DNA of 5,786 nucleotides from Candidatus Aminicenantes bacterium RBG_13_64_14. GTDB taxonomy: Bacteria; Acidobacteriota; Aminicenantia; Aminicenantales; Saccharicenantaceae. The stretch lies in contig MEXZ01000088.1 of the NCBI GenBank assembly GCA_001773855.1, positions 6,230 to 12,015 on the forward strand, read 5' to 3'. The translations under genes and the position numbers were made by a program. The notes under the pieces are model-generated. The model saw only the letters and a program-made list of their open reading frames with translations. It had not been told where the DNA came from and made no database searches. Positions within the stretch are counted from its first letter, which is position 1, and the number at the start of each line of letters is the position of its first letter. This document shows, piece by piece, positions 1 to 4,640 of the stretch.

Positions 1-131
1 GCCTGGAGCCTCTCGATCGGGGCCTGGAGAAGCGATGATTTCAGGCTCAGGTCGAGCCTCTTCACCTGGGTCGTCAGGACCTCGAGTTTTCGCGTGTCCT
101 TGTTGAACAGCAGGCCCCTGATATCGCTCAT
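1..131 (-). CDS. Unrecognised protein, N-terminal fragment (43 codons, cut by the left edge)
   Basis: Reading leftward, an ATG at 131-129 overlaps the TGA of the ATP-grasp gene (ATGA, 131-128) and opens a frame with no stop to the window edge. The protein begins MSDIRGLLFNKDTRKLEVLT and continues with a leucine/lysine-rich, probably helical stretch. GC-rich third positions match the neighbouring genes. There is no signal peptide or membrane segment, so a cytosolic product is likely. No strong Shine-Dalgarno precedes the ATG; the four-base overlap suggests re-initiation by ribosomes finishing the ligase gene, and hence a functional link to it. I do not recognise the family from 43 residues. 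That it is a real gene is fairly secure; its function is unknown. Confidence 0.7.
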   Translation of the reverse strand, partial: MSDIRGLLFNKDTRKLEVLTTQVKRLDLSLKSSLLQAPIERLQ

Positions 132-1246
132 CCGGATTCGCTTTTGCCGCCGGTCGCCGCCGCGCTCGCGGCTGCGGCCTCCCCTCTCTTGAGTGCCTCG
201 CCCACGATCAGCGCCAGCGTGTCGGCGAACGAAATCCCCGCGGCCTGGGCCGAGGCCATGAAGGCTACGCCGGCCGTGAGGTCCGGGTTGGGGTTGACCT
301 CCAGGACGAAGGGCTTGTCGCTCCGGTCGAGTCGCATGTCGATTCGGGCGTAATCGCGGCAGCCCAAGGCCTGGTACGTCCGCAGAGCGATCTCCCGGAC
401 CTTGCGCATGACGGGCCGCGACAGCTTGGCCGGACAAATCAGCTCGCCCATGTGGAACACTTCGTGGAGGGGGTCCCACTTGGATTCGAAACTGATGATG
501 CCCCGGTACTGTGGGGGGAGGGAGGAAAAATCCATCTCCTCGACCGGCAGGACCTTGGGATTAGAGTTGCCGAGAACGGAGACGCCGAGCTCCCGGCCGT
601 CGATGAACTGCTCGACGAGGGCCGGCTGCCGGTAGTCCTTGAGGATCATGTGGACGCGCTCCTCGAGCCGCGTCCGGTCCTCGACGACGGCCGCCTCGTC
701 CACTCCCGCGCTGGCGTCCTCCCAGGCGGGCTTGACGATGAGGGGGTAGGTCAGCCCGGAGGGTTTGGGAGGCACGGGTTTCCGTTTGACAAGGACATAG
801 CGGGGGATGGGAATGCGGAGTCCTCGCAGGATCTGCTTCGTCAGGCCTTTGCGCTGGCAGATGGCCAGAGTCATGGGCGGCGAGCCCGTGTAGGGGATCC
901 GGAGGAGGTCATAAAGGGCGGCAACCCGGTCCTCCAGGCGGGCATCGTCGTTGAAGTATTCCACCAGGTTGAATACGACGTCGGGCCGGGGCGACGTCAG
1001 GGCGCCGAGAAGACGCTCGAAATCGTCCTTGATGTTGAAGGACCGGGCGTTGAAGCCCTTCTCGCGGAGCGCGACGACGATGGCCTCGATGTCTTCGCGG
1101 AGGGTGGTGATCCTCTCCAGGTCCTTGAGGTCGCCCGTCGGAGAAGCGACGTTTCCGGCTCGGACCCGGCGGCGCAGGACCTGATACTCGTCGACACCGG
1201 TGAAGTTATAGATGACGGCTACGGATACTTGTTTCGAACCGGGCAT
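128..1246 (-). CDS. ATP-grasp ligase, D-alanine-D-alanine ligase-like, substrate unknown
   Basis: This 372-residue protein has the domain order of Ddl-type ATP-grasp ligases, which activate a carboxylate as acyl-phosphate with ATP and join it to an amine. Residues 7-15 form the first strand. VVFNLVEYF (90-98) and IPYTGS (117-122) match the Ddl N-terminal domain. The ATP-grasp fold starts near 135, with K172 in IVKP, a glycine/serine loop DASAGV (177-182), VEQFIDGREL (211-220) and metal ligands D303, E316 and N318 (LEVNPNP). Housekeeping Ddl usually has a Pro-Gly-Met-Thr type ending; here it is Pro-Asp-Leu-Thr (321-324), so I doubt it is cell-wall Ddl. The tail from about 352 is Ala/Gly/Ser-rich and probably disordered. 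The ATG at 1246 is supported by AAGGA eight bases upstream and lies directly before the first strand. It could equally make another dipeptide or a peptide-like metabolite. Family secure, reaction uncertain. Confidence 0.9.
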   Translation of the reverse strand: MPGSKQVSVAVIYNFTGVDEYQVLRRRVRAGNVASPTGDLKDLERITTLREDIEAIVVALREKGFNARSFNIKDDFERLLGALTSPRPDVVFNLVEYFNDDARLEDRVAALYDLLRIPYTGSPPMTLAICQRKGLTKQILRGLRIPIPRYVLVKRKPVPPKPSGLTYPLIVKPAWEDASAGVDEAAVVEDRTRLEERVHMILKDYRQPALVEQFIDGRELGVSVLGNSNPKVLPVEEMDFSSLPPQYRGIISFESKWDPLHEVFHMGELICPAKLSRPVMRKVREIALRTYQALGCRDYARIDMRLDRSDKPFVLEVNPNPDLTAGVAFMASAQAAGISFADTLALIVGEALKRGEAAAASAAATGGKSESG

Positions 1247-1254
1247 GAGGGTTT

Positions 1255-1260
1255 TCCTTC
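1255..1260 (-). promoter_or_regulatory. Shine-Dalgarno for the ATP-grasp gene
   Basis: On the minus strand GAAGGA lies eight bases before the ATG at 1246, a normal spacing. It fixes the start, and no alternative in-frame start lies between the ATG and the first beta strand. It lies just downstream of the candidate -10 box, so the predicted transcription start (about 1257) would fall inside it. Confidence 0.7.
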
Positions 1261-1263
1261 TTT

Positions 1264-1292
1264 AGGATAGGGTAGAAACCCGGACATGTCAA
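1264..1292 (-). promoter_or_regulatory. Candidate sigma-70-type promoter firing left to the ATP-grasp gene
   Basis: Read on the minus strand there is an exact TTGACA (1292-1287), a 17-base spacer and TATCCT (1269-1264), four of six matches to TATAAT. The geometry is ideal. The predicted transcript start, about 1257, would give a leader of only about 11 bases and would cut into the Shine-Dalgarno. Either the message is nearly leaderless or the match is partly fortuitous. A second TGACA lies eight bases upstream (1299-1295) but has no good -10 partner. Confidence 0.45.
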
Positions 1293-1323
1293 AGTGTCAG
1301 GGCCGGCCACGTCCTCATACCTA

Positions 1324-1383
1324 GCGTCCCGCAGCTCCTTGAGTGCGGGCGTGATCGTCCTCTAATAAACATATGCGTCCCGC
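1324..1383. repeat. 9-bp direct repeat GCGTCCCGC, two copies 51 bp apart
   Basis: GCGTCCCGC occurs at 1324-1332 and 1375-1383. Extended by three bases the copies agree at 11 of 12 positions (AGC versus CGC after the core). The first copy overlaps the left arm of the hairpin at 1328-1349. The second lies in the spacer of the rightward promoter candidate. The spacing is close to five DNA helical turns, which would suit a pair of regulator sites. GC-rich DNA makes chance matches common, so an operator role is only a suggestion. Confidence 0.3.
1328..1349. other. Imperfect hairpin in the divergent intergenic region
   Basis: CCCGCA (1328-1333) pairs with TGCGGG (1344-1349). CTC (1335-1337) pairs with GAG (1341-1343) around a three-base loop, with one bulged G at 1334, giving nine pairs in all. 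No run of T follows on either strand, so it does not look like an intrinsic terminator. It lies upstream of both candidate transcription starts, so if functional it is more likely a protein-binding inverted repeat than an RNA structure. Confidence 0.3.
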
Positions 1384-1400
1384 CGCGAGTATTCTATAAT
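1372..1400 (+). promoter_or_regulatory. Candidate promoter firing right to the 1425-4640 gene run
   Basis: A perfect TATAAT (1395-1400) lies 24 bases before the TTG start at 1425. A transcript beginning near 1407 would have a leader of about 18 bases carrying the whole Shine-Dalgarno. The -35 position is weak: at 17-base spacing it reads TATGCG, and there is no extended -10 TG. It may need an activator or use a different sigma factor. It is the only good -10 box ahead of this run. Confidence 0.45.
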
Positions 1401-1412
1401 GAGGCCGACGCT

Positions 1413-1420
1413 GGAGAGGA
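1413..1420 (+). promoter_or_regulatory. Shine-Dalgarno that decides a TTG start
   Basis: GGAGAGGA precedes three possible in-frame starts: TTG at 1425, TTG at 1431 and ATG at 1437. The GGAG part is eight bases from the first TTG. The AGGA part is ten bases from the second. The ATG is 16 bases from AGGA, which is too far. A TTG start is therefore favoured; which of the two cannot be settled from the sequence. Confidence 0.55.
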
Positions 1421-1424
1421 TCTC

Positions 1425-1799
1425 TTGAATTTGAAAATGCACAGACCCCGGCCCGGGCGCTGCGCCAAGTTCGTCATCGCGCTCTTCGGCAGTCTATTCC
1501 TGCCGGCTTTGCTCTTCGTCCCCTGCACGACGACGACCGCCTCCTTGCGAACCGATCCCTACTCCAAGGTCGTCATCCGGACGACGCATCCCCGGAATTC
1601 CCACATCTTCCTTCCCCAATATCTGTCCATGAGATCTCATCCCGAGGAAGGGCGGACCGTCCGCGCCCGTTCCTTCCATTGGGCCGTCTTCATGATCCTC
1701 GTCGCCGTCCTGGGCCTCTTCGACTACGCGGTTTTCTGCCGTCTGCTCCGGCGGATGCGCCGGCCCGGCGACTCCTCTTCCCTTTCCCTGTTCCGCTGA
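1425..1799 (+). CDS. Unrecognised small protein with two predicted membrane segments
   Basis: This 124-residue protein has two hydrophobic segments, about residues 16-34 and 85-105. The segments are flanked by basic stretches at both ends (Arg/Lys-rich 4-15; CRLLRRMRRP at 105-114). By the positive-inside rule both termini should be cytosolic, with a loop of about 50 residues (35-84) outside. The first segment could instead be a signal peptide; Cys34 (FVPC) is not a good lipobox. Third codon positions are strongly C/G, as in the neighbours, which supports real coding. The start is a TTG chosen from the Shine-Dalgarno at 1413-1420. The next gene begins 28 bases after the stop with no terminator between, so it probably leads an operon with the metzincin-TPR gene. 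I do not recognise the family. A membrane partner or anchor for the exported neighbour is conceivable but only inferred. Confidence 0.65.
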   Translation: MNLKMHRPRPGRCAKFVIALFGSLFLPALLFVPCTTTTASLRTDPYSKVVIRTTHPRNSHIFLPQYLSMRSHPEEGRTVRARSFHWAVFMILVAVLGLFDYAVFCRLLRRMRRPGDSSSLSLFR

Positions 1800-1814
1800 G
1801 CTAGAATATGTTTC

Positions 1815-1823
1815 GAGGGAGGA
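1815..1823 (+). promoter_or_regulatory. Strong Shine-Dalgarno that decides a GTG start
   Basis: GAGGGAGGA contains GGAGG five bases before the GTG at 1828. An ATG at 1823 is out of frame and reaches a stop after two codons (ATG AAG TGA), so the GTG is the start. The GTG also opens directly on a well-formed signal peptide. Confidence 0.8.
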
Positions 1824-1827
1824 TGAA

Positions 1828-3894
1828 GTGAAGGTCGTTTCCGCGTTTCTCATTCTGTTGACGTTTCTTCCCGTATTGGGCGGGGCCGAGGACGAGGTGC
1901 GCGAGGTCCGCGTCAGGGTCCTGGCCGACGAGGAGGTCAGGGCGGCGCCGGGCTGGCAAAGCCGTATCTCGTCCCTCATGAATGCCGTCTCCGGAGATTA
2001 CGAACGGCTGTTCGGCATCCGGTTCACCGTCTGCGGATTCGACGGCTGGTCGTCCGATGATTCTCTCGGAACTCTGGAGCTCCTACTCGACGCCCTGGAC
2101 GCGACGGTTTCTAAAGACGGTTGCGACGCCCTCCTGGCCCTGACAGCCCAGAAGGGCCTGGCGTCGAGAACGCTCGGTTACTCCCTGTTCAAGGAAGGCG
2201 TCGTCCTGGTGGTGTTCGCCGAGAATACCCCCAGCCTCGAAAGGACGCTCGAGCACGAGTGGGGTCATATCTTCGGCGGCGCCCACGTCGCCGACACGGG
2301 ATCGATCATGAACCGTCTTCTCATGGGCGGGGAATTCGACGCCCTCACCGTCCGGGTCATCCGGCTCTGCAAGGCCCGCACTTTCAACGGCGTCGATTTC
2401 CCGATCCCCCGGGAGGCCCGGCGGCAGGCGATCGACATCTACCGGGAGATCTGCGACGCCAACCTCAGAACGCCGGCCGCGGGGAGGCCGTCCGTCACGG
2501 CGCCGACATCGGCGGACGTCGGGGTCAGCCAGCAACTCCGGGCCATCCTCGACGAGACTGGGCGAAACGAAATGTTCTTCCTCGATGACGCCCACTTCCT
2601 CCTCGCGGGCATCCATCTGGACGAGAAGGAATATGACGAGGCCATGGACGAGTGCCGCGCCGCCCTCAAGCTCAACCCGGAGAACGTCGAGACCATGAAC
2701 CTCCTGGGGATCATCGCCAGAAGACAGGGCCGGATCGAGGAGGCCATCGAAATTTACGAGAAAATCCTCGGAGAAAAGCCCCGATCTCCCCGCTTCCTGT
2801 ATAACATGGGCATCGCCTATGCGAAGAAGGGCGACCCCGCGAAGGCCATGGACCTCTACCGCCGGGCGCTCGAGCTCAAGCCCAATTTCGCCGAGGCCTG
2901 GAACAACATCGGCGAACTCGGCCTGCGCTCCGGGCGACTCGAGGAGGCCGAGGCCGCCTTTCGGAAGGCCCTGGCCATCAACGGCGCCTTCGCCCTCGCC
3001 CACTCCAACCTGGCCGAGGTCTACATCGCCGAAAAAGCGTATGACAAATCCATCGCGGAGATCACCCTCGCCCTCCGTCTCGATACCGGAAGTCCCTTCC
3101 CCTACAACGTCCGCGGAAACCTCCTCTTCGCGCAGGGCAAAACCTCGGAAGCCGTCACGGAGTACGCCAAGGCCATCGCCCTCGACCCCGGCTACGAGAA
3201 AGCCTACTACAACCTCGGAATCTGCCGCTTCGAGGAAGGCCGCGTTACCGAGGCCATGGCAAATTTTTCGAAAGCCGTCGAACTCGCGCCCCGGTTCGCC
3301 GAGGCCCACGCCAGCCTGGGTTACTGTCTCCTCCAGGCGCGAAAAATCGACGAAGGGATCGCCGAGATCCATCGAGCCCGGGAGCTCGGGCTCGTCTCGG
3401 CCAAAATTCATCTCAACCTGAGCTACGCCTTTCTCCTGAAAAACCAACCCGGCGAAGCCATCGAAGAAGCGCGCCAGGCGCTTCGACTCGATCCGTCACT
3501 GGCCCAGGGTCACAACAACTTAGGCATCGCCTACACGAAGAGCGGAAAGGTCCAGGAGGCCGCTCAAGCCTTCGGGAAGGCCGTCGAGCTCGACCCGAGC
3601 TACAAAGACGCCTTCGCCAACCTGGGCAACCTCATGATGGTTCTCGGAAAACGGCAGGAGGCCCTCGGCCATTACCTCAAGGCCCTGGCCATCGACCCGA
3701 AAGACGGCGTCCTCCATAACAACATCGCGGTCCTTTATTTTAAGGAAGGCTCCTACGAAAAGGCATGGGACCATGTCCAGAAGGCTCTGGCGCTGGGGGC
3801 CAAGGTCGACCCGGATTTCCGGGAAGAGCTCAAGAAGACGCTGAAACGCAAGTCCTCGACTTACGGGGAAAGGAAGAACCCATGCGCGGATTAA
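1828..3894 (+). CDS. Exported metzincin-type zinc metalloprotease fused to twelve TPR repeats
   Basis: This 688-residue protein has three parts. Residues 1-20 are a signal peptide with a hydrophobic core and a likely cut after VLGGA, so it acts outside the cytosol. Residues 24 to about 200 form a metzincin-like zinc protease domain. Its signature HExxHxxGxxH is complete (H143, E144, H147, G150, H153), and SIMN (159-162) puts the Met-turn residue M161 eight residues after the third His, as in matrixin- and archaemetzincin-type enzymes. Archaemetzincin's extra cysteines are absent. The DYERLFGIRF stretch (57-66) resembles the helix and strand before the active site of this class. After a linker, residues 254-661 are exactly twelve 34-residue TPR units, typically ending in LDP or close variants, which form a peptide- or protein-binding superhelix. 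The last codons contain the Shine-Dalgarno of the SDR gene. Protease activity is predicted from intact zinc ligands; the substrate is unknown. Domains secure; the fused architecture looks uncommon. Confidence 0.92.
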   Translation: MKVVSAFLILLTFLPVLGGAEDEVREVRVRVLADEEVRAAPGWQSRISSLMNAVSGDYERLFGIRFTVCGFDGWSSDDSLGTLELLLDALDATVSKDGCDALLALTAQKGLASRTLGYSLFKEGVVLVVFAENTPSLERTLEHEWGHIFGGAHVADTGSIMNRLLMGGEFDALTVRVIRLCKARTFNGVDFPIPREARRQAIDIYREICDANLRTPAAGRPSVTAPTSADVGVSQQLRAILDETGRNEMFFLDDAHFLLAGIHLDEKEYDEAMDECRAALKLNPENVETMNLLGIIARRQGRIEEAIEIYEKILGEKPRSPRFLYNMGIAYAKKGDPAKAMDLYRRALELKPNFAEAWNNIGELGLRSGRLEEAEAAFRKALAINGAFALAHSNLAEVYIAEKAYDKSIAEITLALRLDTGSPFPYNVRGNLLFAQGKTSEAVTEYAKAIALDPGYEKAYYNLGICRFEEGRVTEAMANFSKAVELAPRFAEAHASLGYCLLQARKIDEGIAEIHRARELGLVSAKIHLNLSYAFLLKNQPGEAIEEARQALRLDPSLAQGHNNLGIAYTKSGKVQEAAQAFGKAVELDPSYKDAFANLGNLMMVLGKRQEALGHYLKALAIDPKDGVLHNNIAVLYFKEGSYEKAWDHVQKALALGAKVDPDFREELKKTLKRKSSTYGERKNPCAD
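2587..3810 (+). repeat. Twelve contiguous TPR-coding units (102 bp each, diverged)
   Basis: Residues 254-661 divide into twelve units of 34 residues with no insertion or deletion, so the coding block is 1,224 bp. Most units show the TPR pattern of a small residue near position 8, Y/L near 11, E-A near 19-20, and A-L-x-L-x-P at the end. The units are repeats at the protein level only; DNA copies are diverged, which argues against recent tandem duplication. Unit 8 (492-525) lacks the final Pro and unit 12 (628-661) ends in a degenerate ALGAKVD, as is common for a capping repeat. Confidence 0.88.
3869..3876 (+). promoter_or_regulatory. Shine-Dalgarno for the SDR gene, inside the metzincin-TPR gene
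   Basis: AAAGGAAG has its AGGA core seven bases before the ATG at 3882. It sets the SDR start there rather than at the upstream in-frame ATG at 3765, which would add 39 residues with no SDR character. Confidence 0.75.
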
Positions 3895-4640
3895 CAAGCA
3901 AGAGAGTATTGGTCACGGGCGGCGCCCAGGGCATCGGCGCCGCGACGGCGGCCCGGTTCCTTGATGAAGGGGCCCGGGTCGCGATCCTCGACAGGAACCC
4001 CGAAGCCCTGGCCGGGACCGCGGAAAGGCTGCCGTCTCTCGCGACGACCATCCGGGCGGACGTCTCGGCCGCCGGCGAGGTCGCGGCCGCCTTCGCCGAG
4101 ATCGACCGGCTCTGGGGTGGGCTCGACGTCCTGGTCAACAATGCCGGGATCAGCATCCGCCACCGTTTCCTGGACATCACGCAGGAGGAATGGCGCCGGG
4201 TCATCCAGACGAATCTCGACGGCGTTTTTTACGTCGCCCGAGAGGCCGCCCGCAGGATGATGAATGGAAACGGCGGGGTCATTCTCAACATGGGCTCCAC
4301 CAACGGGATCATGGGCTACCATCACTACGCCGACTACAACGCCTCCAAGGCCGGGGTTATCGAGCTCAGCCGGTCCATGGCCCTCGAGTTGGCCCCCCGG
4401 GTCAGGGTCAACTGCGTCTGCCCGGGCTACATCCTCACGCCCATGCAGGAGGCCGAGTACACGCCGGCCATGCTTGCCGCCTTCCAAGCCAAGATCCCGC
4501 TCGACCGGCTCGGGCGCCCGGAAGACGTCGCGGCGCTCTTCGCCTTCCTGGCCTCGGACGAAGCGGCCTTCATCACCGGGCAAACGTTCGTCGTCGACGG
4601 CGGGGAGATCGCCGGCGGCCTGGCCAGTCAGCGGGAATAG
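3882..4640 (+). CDS. Classical short-chain dehydrogenase/reductase (SDR), substrate unknown
   Basis: This 252-residue cytosolic NAD(P)-dependent oxidoreductase has the usual length for a classical SDR. The Rossmann motif TGGAQGIG lies at 12-19. Asp37 at the end of the second strand usually favours NAD(H) over NADP(H). Asp60-Val61 contacts adenine, and NNAG is at 86-89. The catalytic tetrad is complete: N111, S139, Y152 and K156 (YNASK). CPGYIL (170-175) and a C-terminal ITGQTFVVDGG (231-241) complete the FabG-like pattern. Relatives reduce or oxidise 3-oxoacyl chains, sugars, polyols or steroids, and the sequence does not choose among them. The ATG at 3882 overlaps the metzincin-TPR stop codon region by 13 bp, so translation is probably coupled. 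Its 3' end overlaps the convergent serine hydrolase gene by 13 bp. Family and start are secure; substrate open. Confidence 0.93.
   Translation: MRGLTSKRVLVTGGAQGIGAATAARFLDEGARVAILDRNPEALAGTAERLPSLATTIRADVSAAGEVAAAFAEIDRLWGGLDVLVNNAGISIRHRFLDITQEEWRRVIQTNLDGVFYVAREAARRMMNGNGGVILNMGSTNGIMGYHHYADYNASKAGVIELSRSMALELAPRVRVNCVCPGYILTPMQEAEYTPAMLAAFQAKIPLDRLGRPEDVAALFAFLASDEAAFITGQTFVVDGGEIAGGLASQRE

Noticed and set aside
452..1270. Long plus-strand open frame (272 codons) opposite the ATP-grasp gene
   Set aside because: It is antisense to a protein with clear conserved motifs. Its translation has no recognisable domain, and long antisense frames are expected in GC-rich genes.
1301..1308. Palindrome GGCCGGCC in the divergent intergenic region as an operator
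   Set aside because: Simple GC palindromes of this size are common in GC-rich DNA, and it is not repeated at the other promoter.
1494..1529. Lipoprotein signal ending at Cys34 of the small membrane protein
   Set aside because: The residues before the Cys (Phe-Val-Pro) do not fit a lipobox, which needs a small residue just before it.
1494..1979. Minus-strand open frame (161 codons) across the small membrane protein and the start of the metzincin-TPR gene
   Set aside because: Low-complexity, Ser/Thr/Arg- and Gly/Asp-rich translation that crosses a gene junction. The plus-strand genes have Shine-Dalgarno sites and meaningful protein features.
2819..3421. Plus-strand open frame of 200 codons inside the TPR block
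   Set aside because: Arg/Pro/Ser-rich out-of-frame shadow of the TPR repeats, with no domain.
2083..3447. Very long minus-strand open frame (454 codons) opposite the metzincin-TPR gene
   Set aside because: It mirrors the repeated TPR codons; its Gly/Val/Glu/Asp-rich sequence follows from the reverse complement of a high-GC3 gene.
3765..3881. Upstream ATG at 3765 as the SDR start
   Set aside because: The added 39 residues are Gly/Arg-rich, lie wholly within the TPR gene, and precede a well-placed Shine-Dalgarno and the normal SDR N-terminus at 3882.
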